Source: Myxococcales bacterium
GTDB lineage: Bacteria; Myxococcota_A; Polyangia; Nannocystales; Nannocystaceae
DNA length: 64,000 bases
Assembly (NCBI GenBank): GCA_020633315.1
Contig: JACKDV010000024.1
Span: 46,561 to 110,560 of the forward strand
Reading direction: 5' to 3'
Position 1 is the first letter of the stretch. Every line of letters begins with the position of its first letter. The notes below the pieces were generated by a model. It was not told the origin of the DNA. It was given only the letters and a program-made list of their open reading frames with translations, and did no database searches. The translations under genes were made by a program, and so were the position numbers. Shown piece by piece: positions 24,109-33,745 of the stretch.

Positions 24109-27100
24109 TCAGGCGGGCGCGACCACGCACAGCAGGTCGCCCGCCTTCACCTCGTCACCCGAGGCCACCGCGAGGCGCTGCACCTTGCCGGCGATGGGCG
24201 AGGCCACCACCGTCTCCATCTTCATGGCCGACAGCACCACCAGGGGGGCACCGGCCTCGACCACCGCCCCCACCTTGGTGCGCAGCTCGATCACCAGGCC
24301 GGGCATGGGCGCGCCGATCGAGCCCGGGTCGCCCACCTCGGCCCGCTCGCGCACGACCACCTCGGTGCTCGCGGCCTTGTCGCGCACGCGGATCGGCCGC
24401 ATGCGCCCGTTGAGCAGGAAGTACACCTCCCGCACCCCCTCCTCGTCCACCTCGCCCACGGCGGAGAGCTGCACGATGAGGGTCTTGCCGCGCTCGATCT
24501 CGATGCTGACCTCCTCGCCGATGCTCATCGGCGCGAAGCACTGCCGCGTGGGCAGCACCGAGACGTCGCTGTGCTCGATGCGGAACTTCGCGTACTCGTC
24601 GAACACCTTGGGGTAGAGCGCCGCGCTCAGCACGTCGACCTCGCGGATGTTGGGCCCGTGCTTGTCGTGCAGCTCCGCGCGCAGGCCCTTGAGGTCGAGC
24701 GGCGGCAGCGTGGCGCCGGGGCGCCCCTTCATCAACTCGCGGCCCCGCACCACGCGGGAGCGCAGCGGCTCGGGGAAGCCCCCGAAGGGCTCGCCGAGGT
24801 AGCCCTGCAGGAACTCGACCACCGACGAGGGGAAGCTCAGCGTCTCGGCCTGCTCGAGCACGTCGTCGGCGCTCAGGTCGTTCTGCACCATGAACTGCGC
24901 CAGGTCGCCCACCACCTTGGAGGAGGGGGTCACCTTCACCAGGTCGCCCAGCAGGTGGTTGGCCTGGGCGTAGGCCCGCTTGATCGCGGGCCAGCGCTCG
25001 GCGAGGCCGAGCTGCCGCGCCTGGAACTGCAGGTTGGTGTACTGCCCGCCCGGCATCTCGTGGAAGTACACGTCGGTGCTGCCGCTCTTGAGCCCCGACT
25101 CGAAGGGCGCGTAGAGCTGCCGCGCCTGCTCCCAGTAGTTCTCGAGCCCCTGCAGCACCTCGAGGGTGAGGCCGGTGTCGCGGGGGGTGCCGCGCAGCGC
25201 CCCCACCACCGCCCCCATCGCGGGCTGCGAGGTGAGGCCGGCCATGGGTGCCACCGCCACGTCGACCACGTCGGCCCCCTCCTCGGCGCAGGCGAGCATG
25301 CTCGCCACCCCGGTCGAGGCCGTGTCGTGGGTGTGCACGTGGATCGGCACCTCCGGGAAGGCGTCGCGCAGCGCCCGGACCAGCATCTTGCCCGCGCGGG
25401 GCTTGAGCAGCCCGGCCATGTCCTTGATGGCGAGCACGTGGGTGCCCAGCTCCACCAGGCTGCCCGCGAGGTCCACGTAGTACTGCAGCGAGTACTTGGT
25501 GCGCCGCGGATCCGAGACGTCGCCCGTGTAGCACAGCGCCGCCTCGATCACGCCGCCCGCCTCGCCCACCGCCTCCATGCCGAGCTTGAGGTTCTCGACG
25601 TAGTTGAGGCAGTCGAACACGCGGAACACGTCGATGCCCCGCTCGCACGCGGTGCGCACGAAGGCCTTCACCACGTTGTCGGGGTAGTTGGTGTAGCCCA
25701 CCGCGTTGGCGCCCCGCAGCAGCATCTGGAACGGGATGTTGGGCACCAGCTCGCGCAGGGAGTCGAGGCGATCCCAGGGGCACTCCCGCAGGAAGCGGAG
25801 GCACACGTCGAAGGTGGCGCCACCCCACATCTCGAGGCTGTAGGCGGGGGCCAGCGCGTGGGCGGTGGCCGGGGCGATGGCGGCGAGCTCCCGCGTGCGC
25901 ACGCGGGTGGCGAGCAGCGACTGGTGGCCGTCGCGCCAGGTGGTATCGGTGATGAGCAGCCCCTCGTGCTCGCGCACCGCCCGGGCGAAGGCCGCCGGCC
26001 CCTGCTCGCGCAGGATCTCGCGCCAGCCCTCGGGGGGCGGCTCGGCGGGAGCCTCGGGCACGGTGGGCTCGACCTCGGACGGCGGATCATTGGAGGCCCA
26101 CGGCGTCATCGGCCCGTTGACCACCTGCTCGCCGAGGTAGCGCAGCAGCCTCATGCCGCGGTTGCGTCGCCGCGGGAAGCGGAACAGCCGGGGCGTGCGA
26201 TCGATGAACGAGGTGTCGACCTTGCCCGCCAGGAAGCGCGGGTGGCTCAGCACGTTCTGCAGGAACTGGATGTTGGTCTTCACCCCGCGGATGCGGAACT
26301 CGGCCAGCGCCCGCGACACCTTCTGCACCGCGGCCTCGAAGGTGAGCGCGCGCCCGATGACCTTGATGAGCAGCGAGTCGTAGTGCGGCAGGATCTCCGA
26401 GCCGCGGTAGCCGTCACCGCCGTCGAGGCGGATGCCGAAGCCCATGCCGGTGCGGAACTCGTCGATGCGACCGGTGTCGGGCTGGAAGCTCCGCAGCGGA
26501 TCCTCGGTGGTCACCCGGCACTGCAGGGCGTGGCCCCGCACGGTGATGCTCTGCTGCGACAGCCCCAGGTCGGCCAGGGTGGACCCGCCCGCGATGAGGA
26601 TCTGCGACTGCACCAGATCGATGCCCGTGATCTCCTCGGTGATCGTGTGCTCGACCTGGATCCGCGGGTTGGCCTCGATGAAGTAGTGCCGCCCCCTGCC
26701 GTCCACCAGGAACTCGAAGGTGCCCGCGTTGCGGTAGCCCACCGCCTTGGCCAGGCGTACCGCGTCCCGGGTCAGCGCCTCCCGCAGCGCGGGGTCGAGG
26801 CCCGGCGCAGGGGCGATCTCCACCACCTTCTGGTGGCGACGCTGCACCGAGCAATCGCGCTCGTACAGGTGGATCGTCTCACCGGTGGCGTCGGCGAGGA
26901 TCTGCACCTCGATGTGCCGCGGCCGCTCCACGAAGCGCTCGATGAACACCGTGCCGTCGCCGAAGGCCGCCGCCGCCTCGGAGCTCGCGCGCCCGAACGC
27001 GTCCTCGAGGTCGCCCGCCTGCCGGACCACCCGCATGCCTCGACCGCCGCCGCCCTTGGCCGCCTTGACCATCAGCGGGTAGCCCACCTCGTCGGCGAAG

Positions 27101-27564
27101 GCCCGCGCCGCGTCCACGTCGGCCACCGCGTCGGGGGTGCCGGGGATCACCGGCACCCCCGCCTCGATCGCCAGCCGTCGCCCCTGGGTCTTGTCGCCGA
27201 GCGCCTGCAGCACCGCGGGGGGCGGGCCCACGAAGGCGATGCCCGCGTCCTCGCAGGCCTGCGCCAGGTTGGCGTTCTCCGAGAGGAAGCCGTAGCCCGG
27301 GTGGATGGCGTCGGCGCCGGTCTCCAGCGCGATCTGGATGATCTCGGGGATCTCCAGGTAGGCCGCCACCGGCGACTTGCCCTTGCCCACCAGGTAGGAC
27401 TCGTCGGCCTTGTAGCGGTGCAGGTGCAGGCGATCCTCGTGGCTGAAGATCGCCACCGTGCGGATGTCGAGCTCGGTCGCGGCCCGGAACACACGGATCG
27501 CGATCTCCCCCCGGTTGGCGCAAAGGATCTTGTGGATGGGGCGGGCAGACGCGGCGTCGGGCAT
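24109..27564 (-). CDS. pyc: Pyruvate carboxylase
   Basis: At 1151 residues this is the full one-chain enzyme. Biotin carboxylase lies at about 10-460 (KILCANRGEIAIRV, HPGYGFLSENA, the ATP-grasp Gly loop KAAKGGGGRGM, and FIEANPRIQVEHT). The carboxyltransferase lies at about 540-830 (TTWRDGHQSLLATR, MWGGATFDVCLRFL, KDMAGLL, HVHTHDT). A linker and the C-terminal biotinyl domain follow, with the biotinylated Lys in LSAMKME. It converts pyruvate, ATP and bicarbonate to oxaloacetate to refill the TCA cycle. The gene stands alone. Confidence 0.98.
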   Translation of the reverse strand: MPDAASARPIHKILCANRGEIAIRVFRAATELDIRTVAIFSHEDRLHLHRYKADESYLVGKGKSPVAAYLEIPEIIQIALETGADAIHPGYGFLSENANLAQACEDAGIAFVGPPPAVLQALGDKTQGRRLAIEAGVPVIPGTPDAVADVDAARAFADEVGYPLMVKAAKGGGGRGMRVVRQAGDLEDAFGRASSEAAAAFGDGTVFIERFVERPRHIEVQILADATGETIHLYERDCSVQRRHQKVVEIAPAPGLDPALREALTRDAVRLAKAVGYRNAGTFEFLVDGRGRHYFIEANPRIQVEHTITEEITGIDLVQSQILIAGGSTLADLGLSQQSITVRGHALQCRVTTEDPLRSFQPDTGRIDEFRTGMGFGIRLDGGDGYRGSEILPHYDSLLIKVIGRALTFEAAVQKVSRALAEFRIRGVKTNIQFLQNVLSHPRFLAGKVDTSFIDRTPRLFRFPRRRNRGMRLLRYLGEQVVNGPMTPWASNDPPSEVEPTVPEAPAEPPPEGWREILREQGPAAFARAVREHEGLLITDTTWRDGHQSLLATRVRTRELAAIAPATAHALAPAYSLEMWGGATFDVCLRFLRECPWDRLDSLRELVPNIPFQMLLRGANAVGYTNYPDNVVKAFVRTACERGIDVFRVFDCLNYVENLKLGMEAVGEAGGVIEAALCYTGDVSDPRRTKYSLQYYVDLAGSLVELGTHVLAIKDMAGLLKPRAGKMLVRALRDAFPEVPIHVHTHDTASTGVASMLACAEEGADVVDVAVAPMAGLTSQPAMGAVVGALRGTPRDTGLTLEVLQGLENYWEQARQLYAPFESGLKSGSTDVYFHEMPGGQYTNLQFQARQLGLAERWPAIKRAYAQANHLLGDLVKVTPSSKVVGDLAQFMVQNDLSADDVLEQAETLSFPSSVVEFLQGYLGEPFGGFPEPLRSRVVRGRELMKGRPGATLPPLDLKGLRAELHDKHGPNIREVDVLSAALYPKVFDEYAKFRIEHSDVSVLPTRQCFAPMSIGEEVSIEIERGKTLIVQLSAVGEVDEEGVREVYFLLNGRMRPIRVRDKAASTEVVVRERAEVGDPGSIGAPMPGLVIELRTKVGAVVEAGAPLVVLSAMKMETVVASPIAGKVQRLAVASGDEVKAGDLLCVVAPA

Positions 27565-27632
27565 GGGCGATCGATGCGGGCTCGGTCACGCCCCGGCCAG
27601 GGGCCGCTGACGGCTCCGCCTCCGCGTTTGTA

Positions 27633-28469
27633 TCACGAGGGCGACGCCGAATTCGCGATCTCGAGATCCGCGGCCGCGCTGCCGTGCCCCGCGGCATCCT
27701 GGAACGCGCCGGCCTCCACCCGCACGCGACGCGCGGGAGCGCCGTCGGCCAGGCACAGGTCGAGCACATTGTCCTGCGACGCCTCGCCGTGCTCGGTGGA
27801 GTGATCGTCGAAGCGCAGCGGATGCACCGAGCCCTCGTCGAGCTCCACGCGGATGCGCGCGAGATCGTCCGGCTCGACCCCGCGCAGATCGTCGCTCCAG
27901 TAGGTGCGCACCAGGGCGCCCGCGCCCTCGCAGCGGCGGGCGGCCGGGGTCATGGCCGTGAGCGCGACGATCCGCGGCGGGAGCTCGAAGGCCTCGATCG
28001 ACGCACCCAGCCCCGACAGGCGGCGGCCCCCCTCCGAGAACAACGGACCGCTCACCGCCACGTGGGTGGGCTGCCCCTGCGGGGTGGCGTCGCCGAAGTC
28101 TCCCACCAGCATCACGCTGCGGTTCTCGTCGTCCTCGTTGGCGGGGGCGAGCACCGCCATCTCGGGGCGCACCGGCCCGGTGGTGGCCCGGCTCACCACG
28201 AAGGCCCGCGGATCGAGCGAGGCCGCGTCGACCTCGAGGTCGAACACCACCAGCACCCCGTCCCGCCCGTCGAGCTCGGGGTCGTCCACGCGGGACAGCC
28301 GGGCCGAGAGGATCGCGGGGGCGGGCTCGCTGGCCAGCGGCGACTCGTCGGACGAGGGCTCGGCCGACGAGTCGCGCGGCGGGGGCGAGCCCGACAGCGG
28401 ACAGCCGGCGAGCAGCACCAGGCCCAGCGACCAGATCCCGAGCCAGCAGCGGGGGCGAGGCGAGCGCAC
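27633..28469 (-). CDS. Lipoprotein of unknown function
   Basis: A 278-residue protein. The GTG at 28469 is chosen because TACGCT ends 8 bases upstream and the product then begins directly with a signal peptide ending in a canonical lipobox (VLLAGC). After a Ser/Pro linker the soluble part is beta-rich, resembling Ig-like lipoprotein domains (ARLSRVDDPELDGRDGVLVV). Two Cys in the C-terminal half could form a disulfide. I recognise no family. It is divergent from miaE. Confidence 0.75.
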   Translation of the reverse strand: MRSPRPRCWLGIWSLGLVLLAGCPLSGSPPPRDSSAEPSSDESPLASEPAPAILSARLSRVDDPELDGRDGVLVVFDLEVDAASLDPRAFVVSRATTGPVRPEMAVLAPANEDDENRSVMLVGDFGDATPQGQPTHVAVSGPLFSEGGRRLSGLGASIEAFELPPRIVALTAMTPAARRCEGAGALVRTYWSDDLRGVEPDDLARIRVELDEGSVHPLRFDDHSTEHGEASQDNVLDLCLADGAPARRVRVEAGAFQDAAGHGSAAADLEIANSASPS

Positions 28470-28477
28470 GGATCCCG

Positions 28478-28483
28478 AGCGTA
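28478..28483 (-). promoter_or_regulatory. -10-like box TACGCT of the lipoprotein gene
   Basis: On the minus strand TACGCT ends 8 bases before GTG 28469; it decides that start, since the frame has no ATG nearby. Confidence 0.45.
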
Positions 28484-28543
28484 GCCCATGACCCCGGGCC
28501 CGCGTAGGGCGAGGCCCAGCGCGCCCCTCGGCCGCTCCTGCGC

Positions 28544-28549
28544 TACCCT
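28544..28549 (+). promoter_or_regulatory. -10-like box TACCCT of miaE
   Basis: TACCCT ends 8 bases before GTG 28558, leaving no room for a ribosome-binding site. Confidence 0.45.
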
Positions 28550-28557
28550 GCGGCCGC

Positions 28558-29178
28558 GTGCTCCACCTCGCCTCGCACACCGGGCCCGACTGGGATCGCT
28601 GGGCCCTGCGGCACCTCGACGATCTGCTGCTCGACCACGCCCACTGCGAGAAGAAGGCGGCGTCCACGGCGATCAACCTGATCTTCCGCTACCCGGAGCA
28701 CGTGGAGCTGATGGAGCCGCTGTCGCGGCTGGCCCGCGAGGAGCTCGAGCACTTCGAGCTGGTGATCGCCCACCTGCGCCGACGCAACACCCCCTTCGTG
28801 CGGCAGCAGCCCAGCGCCTACGCGGGTCGGCTGATGGAGGCATGCCGCCGAGCCGAGCCGAGCCGCGTCGTCGACACCCTGCTGTGCTGCTCGCTCATCG
28901 AGGCCCGCAGCTGCGAGCGGATGCAGCGGCTGCAGGGCGCCCTCGCCGAGCTCGACCACGAAGGCGACCCGCGCTCCGACCCGGCTCTGACCGAGCTGTA
29001 CGCGAGCTTGCTCGCATCGGAGGCGCGGCACCACGCGACCTACGTCGATCTCGCTCGCACCCTGGGAGTGGTGGACGAGGCGGGGCTGCGAGCGCGGCTC
29101 CACGAGCTCGCCATGCACGAGGCCGAAATCGTGGCCGAGGCCCCCTTCACGCCGCGCCTGCACAGCGGCCCCGTCTGA
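28558..29178 (+). CDS. miaE: tRNA-(ms2io6A)-hydroxylase-like di-iron enzyme MiaE
   Basis: A 206-residue ferritin-like four-helix protein with Glu/His pairs for two irons: HCEKKAAST, EELEHFELV, LIEARSCERM and LASEARHHATY. This pattern and length match MiaE, which hydroxylates the isopentenyl side chain of ms2i6A at tRNA position 37 using O2. The GTG start follows a TACCCT box directly. The matching MiaA/MiaB genes are not in this window. Family call is firm; the exact tRNA substrate is inferred. Confidence 0.9.
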   Translation: MLHLASHTGPDWDRWALRHLDDLLLDHAHCEKKAASTAINLIFRYPEHVELMEPLSRLAREELEHFELVIAHLRRRNTPFVRQQPSAYAGRLMEACRRAEPSRVVDTLLCCSLIEARSCERMQRLQGALAELDHEGDPRSDPALTELYASLLASEARHHATYVDLARTLGVVDEAGLRARLHELAMHEAEIVAEAPFTPRLHSGPV

Positions 29179-29345
29179 GAGCCGCGACCGCCCCCGCGGC
29201 GGCGATGCGTGAGCTTTCGTTCGTGAGCCACCGCGCCACGAAACTTATGCGTTTGGAGGTCTCGTTTCGCCGCCCGAGCGCGAAAACTCGGCGCAGGGGC
29301 GCCCGAGGGGCTCCGGCTATCACGGAGGGAGCAGGACTCCTACTC

Positions 29346-29609
29346 ATGGCCTTGATTGCGGTTCGACTCATCGATTTGGCGATCTTCGCCTCCCTCGGAA
29401 CGCTGTGGATCGGGGGCGCCATCTTCATCGTCGTGCTCTATCGCTGGATCCTCCGCTTCGAGCGCGAGCGCGACCCCATCGCCCCCGACGCCGTCCCCGT
29501 CGAGGCCGAGCTCGCCGCGACGCCCGAGCCCGAGCGCGCCGAGCCCGAGCGCATCGTCCCCCGCGTGCTTCCGTCCAACGCCCACGGGGCCCTCGCGGGT
29601 CACGTCTAG
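29346..29609 (+). CDS. Small single-domain membrane protein preceding the HTTM gene
   Basis: An 87-residue protein. Residues 1-36 are hydrophobic (ALIAVRLIDLAIFASL and LWIGGAIFIVVLYRWIL), making one or two membrane helices. The rest is a Pro/Glu/Arg-rich cytoplasmic tail (ATPEPERAEPERI). The GGAGGGAGCAGGA stretch upstream of ATG 29346 serves as ribosome-binding region, and codon use is typical of the window. The HTTM gene starts 24 bases after its stop, so they likely form an operon and may form a complex. No family known to me. Confidence 0.7.
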   Translation: MALIAVRLIDLAIFASLGTLWIGGAIFIVVLYRWILRFERERDPIAPDAVPVEAELAATPEPERAEPERIVPRVLPSNAHGALAGHV

Positions 29610-29633
29610 GCCATCGAGGAACGGAGGCCCAAC

Positions 29634-32171
29634 GTGATCGGCACGCTGCTCGCTCTGGCCGACGAGGTCCCCAACGAGGAGGCCCTCGCCATCTCCCCCA
29701 CCATCGGCTGGCTGATGCTCGCCTGCGCGGTCTGTGTGGCGCTGGTGCTCGTCATGCACGCCGAGCGCTGGCGACGTTGGTGGCTGACGGCCGAAGACCC
29801 GCGCGGCATCGCGGTCTTCCGCATCGTCTTCACCTTCTTCGTCATCGCCAACATCAACGGGATGTGGGAGTTCTTCGAGTACCTCTACACGGACGAGGGG
29901 ATCTTCACCACCGACGTCGCCCGGCAGGTCTTCGCCCGGGAGCAGCTCGCCGGCTACGGCGACGGCCTGCTGCCCGACGATCCCGAGGGCTTCTACGACT
30001 GGGCCGCCGTGTGGCAGTTCCTGCAGGGGCCCAAGTACTCGCTGCTGTTCTTCTGGGACTCGCCCGGCTTCTTCTGGGCCCACCTGTGGGCCTTCGAGAT
30101 CTCGGCCGTGCTGTTCATGATCGGGTTCCGCACCCGCCTGTTCGGCGTGCTCACCTGGTTCCTCATGAACTCGATCCTGGTGCGCAACCACCTCGCGTGG
30201 GAGGGCACCGAGCTGGTCTTCCGCTGCATGCTGGCCTACCTGGTGCTGGCCCGCAGCGGCCAGGCCTACAGCGTCGACAACTGGCTGCGCTGCCGCAAGC
30301 TCCGCAAGCAGGGCCGGCTCTCCGAGCGTGACGGCCCCGGCGGGGGCGCGGGCGTGGCTCCCTCCGAGGAGCACCCCCAGGGGCTCGAGCCGGTCTACCG
30401 CCTCATCCCCAGCTGGCCGCGCAAGCTCATCATGCTGCAGCTCGCCACCATCTACATCACCACCGGCACCCTCAAGACCGGCAGCGTGTGGATGAGCGGC
30501 GACTCGCTGTACTACGCGCTCAACCTCGATCACTTCTACCGGCTGCCCCCGCAGTTCCTCTCGTCGCTCGCGGGCACCACCGTGTTCCGCGGGATGACCT
30601 ACGCGGTCAAGGTGGGCCAGACCGGCTTCGCGCTGATCCTCTTCGGGATCATCACCCGCTGGATCATCGCGCAGAAGCTCCCGCCGCTGTCGGCAGCGCG
30701 GCAGTGGGTCACGCGGATCGCCTTCGCCGGCCTGGTGCTGGGCACCGCGGGCATCGTGTTCGTGGCCTACCCCGTGCACTTCACCCCGCCGATCTCCGCC
30801 GAGGCCTTCGCCGGCCTGTGGATCGGGGTGTGGGCCGGCCTGTGGCTGTTGTGGCGCAAGCTCACCTACCGCCCCTTCGTGGTGCACAAGGTACTCGGCC
30901 GTACCCTGCGGCGCCCCGCCACCATCGATCGCGTGTGGGTGTGCAAGTGGATCCTGGGCCGCCGCGTGCTGCTGGTGTGGCACCTGGCCTTCCACGCCCA
31001 CATCTTCACGCTGATGAACGTGGGCCAGTTCCAGACGGGGATGCTGGCCTGCACCTTCGCCTTCTTGCAGGGCGACGAGATCGCCACGCTGCTCCGCGAC
31101 ATCGGCCATCGCCTGTCGCGGGTGTTCCCCCGCACCATCGGCAAGCTCGTGCCGCGCTCGGTGGTGGAGCGAGCCCCGATCCTGCCCGCGGCCGACCCGG
31201 GGCTGCCCTCGCTGCGTCGCGACACCAGCGGGCTGCCCCAGTGGGCGCTGCTGGTGGGCCTGGGCGGCATCGTGGCCGGCATCCTGGTGCAGGTCCGCTT
31301 CGCGCCGAGCTGGGACTACCGCTTCGTGTGGATGGGCACCGCCGGCGTGCTCGCTGCGGTGGCGCTGTGGCGGGCTCGGGCCACCCGGGGCCAGCGGCTT
31401 CCGGTGGTCGATCCCCAGTCCGGCGTGGTGCGGGCCCCCTGGGCCTACGGCCCCATCGGTCGCGCCATCGTGGGCGGCCTGCTGGTCTGGCACATCAGCG
31501 CGGTGGCGGTGTGGCTGATGCCCGACAAGGACTGCATGAAGTCCTTCCGCGAGCCCGGTCGCAAGGCCGTGGCCACCTGGCTGCGCAACACCACCACCGA
31601 CCAGGGCTGGGGGATGTTCGCCCCCAACCCGCCGCGCAGCAATGTGTTCATGAAGGTGCTGGTGACCGACGCCAGCGGGCACGTCTGGGACCTCAAGACC
31701 GACGTCTACGCCGAGGAGCAGAAGCCCATCCCGTGGATCTGGAACACGCGGCTGCGCAAGATGAACCGTCGCATCATCGGCGGCGAGTCGGGCCCCACCG
31801 CCTGGTACCAGAAGTGGTACGCGCGCTGGGAGTGCCGCAACTGGGCGCGCGAGCACGGCGGCGAGGCGCCGCGCAAGGTCGAGCTGGTCAAGGTCTGGTA
31901 CAAGATCCCCTCGCCCGAGCAGACCCACGACAGCGGCTACTACATCGCCGAGGATCTGCTGGAGCGCAGCGGCCACGAGAAGGTCTCGTACACCGCCCAC
32001 TGCGAGCGCGAGGTGATGGGGCAGCTACCCAACTTCATCCGCGAGCGCGATGGCCTGCCCCTGCTGCCCGAGGACGAGTACCGCCCCTGGCACAAGGACA
32101 AGCAGCGCAAGTGGGAGGCGCACCTCGAGCGCCGTCGCAAGGCCCGGGCCGCGCGGCGCGACGAGGAGTAG
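29634..32171 (+). CDS. HTTM-domain (vitamin K-dependent carboxylase-like) membrane protein
   Basis: An 845-residue protein starting at GTG 29634 with ACGGAGG upstream. After a first helix (TIGWLMLACAVCVALVLVM), residues 55-480 hold about ten membrane helices with HTTM features (RIVFTFFVIANI, GFRTRLFGVLTWFL and SGDSLYYALNLDHFYRLP). Two more helices lie near 540-580 and a soluble domain follows from about 620 (WGMFAPNPPRSNVF). HTTM domains resemble gamma-glutamyl carboxylase; bacterial members are mostly uncharacterised. The two-part, very long form suggests a membrane-surface modification or lipid role, which is an inference. Confidence 0.85.
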   Translation: MIGTLLALADEVPNEEALAISPTIGWLMLACAVCVALVLVMHAERWRRWWLTAEDPRGIAVFRIVFTFFVIANINGMWEFFEYLYTDEGIFTTDVARQVFAREQLAGYGDGLLPDDPEGFYDWAAVWQFLQGPKYSLLFFWDSPGFFWAHLWAFEISAVLFMIGFRTRLFGVLTWFLMNSILVRNHLAWEGTELVFRCMLAYLVLARSGQAYSVDNWLRCRKLRKQGRLSERDGPGGGAGVAPSEEHPQGLEPVYRLIPSWPRKLIMLQLATIYITTGTLKTGSVWMSGDSLYYALNLDHFYRLPPQFLSSLAGTTVFRGMTYAVKVGQTGFALILFGIITRWIIAQKLPPLSAARQWVTRIAFAGLVLGTAGIVFVAYPVHFTPPISAEAFAGLWIGVWAGLWLLWRKLTYRPFVVHKVLGRTLRRPATIDRVWVCKWILGRRVLLVWHLAFHAHIFTLMNVGQFQTGMLACTFAFLQGDEIATLLRDIGHRLSRVFPRTIGKLVPRSVVERAPILPAADPGLPSLRRDTSGLPQWALLVGLGGIVAGILVQVRFAPSWDYRFVWMGTAGVLAAVALWRARATRGQRLPVVDPQSGVVRAPWAYGPIGRAIVGGLLVWHISAVAVWLMPDKDCMKSFREPGRKAVATWLRNTTTDQGWGMFAPNPPRSNVFMKVLVTDASGHVWDLKTDVYAEEQKPIPWIWNTRLRKMNRRIIGGESGPTAWYQKWYARWECRNWAREHGGEAPRKVELVKVWYKIPSPEQTHDSGYYIAEDLLERSGHEKVSYTAHCEREVMGQLPNFIRERDGLPLLPEDEYRPWHKDKQRKWEAHLERRRKARAARRDEE

Positions 32172-32240
32172 TAGCGAGCCGCCTCGCCATGGCGCCCGAG
32201 GTCGTCGGCATGCGTCGGCGACCTCGGCGTTGCCTTGCGC

Positions 32241-32246
32241 TACGCT
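32241..32246 (+). promoter_or_regulatory. -10-like box TACGCT of the VOC gene
   Basis: TACGCT ends 7 bases before GTG 32254. Confidence 0.45.
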
Positions 32247-32253
32247 CCGGCTC

Positions 32254-32736
32254 GTGACCGACCCCGCCCGTCCCTTTCGCATCCTCGGCCTGCAGCAGGT
32301 CGCCATCGGCGGCCCCGACAAGGGCTCGCTGCGCGAGCTGTGGAGCGAGCTGCTCGGCGTGCCCACCCGCGGCAGCTACCGCAGCGACAAGGAGAACGTG
32401 GACGAGGACATCCTGGTGCTCGGCCGGGGGCGCGGCGAGGTGGAGCTCGATCTCATGCAGCCCATCGATCCGCAGGGCCGGCCGCGGGTGCACGAGCCGG
32501 CCCTCAACCACATCGGGCTGTGGGTCGACGACCTGGCCGCCGCGGTGGCCTGGCTGGAGCAGCGCGGCGTGCGCTTCACGCCCGGGGGCATCCGCAAGGG
32601 GGCGGCGGGGCACGACGTGTGCTTCATCCACCCCAAGGGCAGCGAGGCGGCGCCCCGAAGCGGCCAGGGCGTGCTGATCGAGCTGGTCCAGGCCCCGCCC
32701 GAGCTGGTGGCCAGCGAGGACGAAGAAGAGGAGTAG
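32254..32736 (+). CDS. VOC-superfamily protein, methylmalonyl-CoA epimerase-like
   Basis: A 160-residue protein made of two beta-alpha-beta-beta-beta units: LGLQQVAIGGPD begins the first and HIGLWVDDLAAAVAWLEQRG begins the second, ending in VLIELVQAP. The metal-ligand pattern (first-strand Gln, HIG His, late Glu) resembles methylmalonyl-CoA epimerase, which interconverts (R)- and (S)-methylmalonyl-CoA for propionyl-CoA use, but the first ligand is not the usual His. The tail is very acidic. It could also be another glyoxalase-fold enzyme. A TACGCT box upstream supports the GTG start. Confidence 0.75.
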   Translation: MTDPARPFRILGLQQVAIGGPDKGSLRELWSELLGVPTRGSYRSDKENVDEDILVLGRGRGEVELDLMQPIDPQGRPRVHEPALNHIGLWVDDLAAAVAWLEQRGVRFTPGGIRKGAAGHDVCFIHPKGSEAAPRSGQGVLIELVQAPPELVASEDEEEE

Positions 32737-32786
32737 CGCCCTCGTCGGTTTACCCCGGCGACCCCATCTGCAAGAGTGCCTCGCAT

Positions 32787-33740
32787 ATGCGTGGCCGTCG
32801 CAGCTTCTACCCCGACATCGAGCCCTTCCATACCGGCACGCTGAAGGTCTCGGACCTGCACACGATCTACTACGAGCAGTCGGGCAACCCCGAGGGCAAG
32901 CCGGTGGTGTTCGTGCACGGCGGTCCCGGCGGGGGCACCGACGCCAAGCAGCGACGCTTCTTCGACCCGCAGGCCTACCGCATCATCTTGTTCGACCAGC
33001 GCGGCTGCGGACGCAGCACGCCCCACGCCGAGCTCCGCGAGAACACCACCTGGGACCTGGTCGCCGACATGGAGACCATCCGCGAGACCCTGGGGATCGA
33101 CAAGTGGCAGGTGTTCGGCGGCTCGTGGGGCAGCACCCTGGCCCTGGCCTACGCCGAGAAGCACCCCGAGCGGGTCTCCGAGCTGGTGCTTCGCGGGGTC
33201 TTCATGCTCCGCCGCAAGGAGCTGCAGTGGTTCTACCAGGAGGGCGCCTCGGCGATCTTCCCCGACACCTGGGAGGGCTACCTCGCCGCGATCCCGCCGC
33301 AGGAGCACGGCGACCTCATGGCGGCCTACTACCGCCGGCTCACCAGCGACGATCCCAAGGAGCGGCTGGCGGCGGCGCAGGCGTGGAGCGTGTGGGAGGC
33401 GAGCACCAGCTTCCTGCTGCAGAGCCGCGACTACATGAGCCACGCGGGCGAGGACGAGTTCGCCCTGGCCTTCGCCCGCATCGAGTGTCACTACTTCGTC
33501 AACGGCGGCTTCTTCGAGGTGGAGGACCAGCTGCTGCGCGACGTCGACAGGATCCGGCACATCCCCGCCGTGATCGCCCAGGGTCGCTACGACGTGGTGT
33601 GCCCGATGATGTCGGCGTGGGACCTGCACCGAGCCTGGCCCGAGGCCGACCTGAAGATCATCCCCGACGCCGGCCACTCCGCCTACGAGCCGGGGATCGT
33701 CGACGCGCTGATCGAGGCCACCGATCGCTTCCGCGGCTGA
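32787..33740 (+). CDS. pip: Prolyl iminopeptidase (alpha/beta hydrolase), copy 1
   Basis: A 317-residue S33-family peptidase that frees N-terminal Pro from peptides. It has the family start YPDIEPFHTGTLKVSDLHTI, the oxyanion element VHGGPGGG, LFDQRGCGRS, the nucleophile elbow GGSWGS and the C-terminal GRYDVVCP (Asp) and AGHSAYEP (His). Length equals the usual ~315. A helical cap with the ECHYFVNGGF motif is intact. Five bases separate it from the zinc-ribbon gene, and a second copy follows that gene. Confidence 0.95.
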   Translation: MRGRRSFYPDIEPFHTGTLKVSDLHTIYYEQSGNPEGKPVVFVHGGPGGGTDAKQRRFFDPQAYRIILFDQRGCGRSTPHAELRENTTWDLVADMETIRETLGIDKWQVFGGSWGSTLALAYAEKHPERVSELVLRGVFMLRRKELQWFYQEGASAIFPDTWEGYLAAIPPQEHGDLMAAYYRRLTSDDPKERLAAAQAWSVWEASTSFLLQSRDYMSHAGEDEFALAFARIECHYFVNGGFFEVEDQLLRDVDRIRHIPAVIAQGRYDVVCPMMSAWDLHRAWPEADLKIIPDAGHSAYEPGIVDALIEATDRFRG

Positions 33741-33745
33741 GCGCC

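Noticed and set aside
24028..27804. Open frame of about 1,258 codons on the plus strand opposite pyruvate carboxylase
   Set aside because: It is antisense to a full, well-conserved gene and its translation is low-complexity His/Arg/Gly/Leu sequence, the usual by-product of extreme third-position GC.
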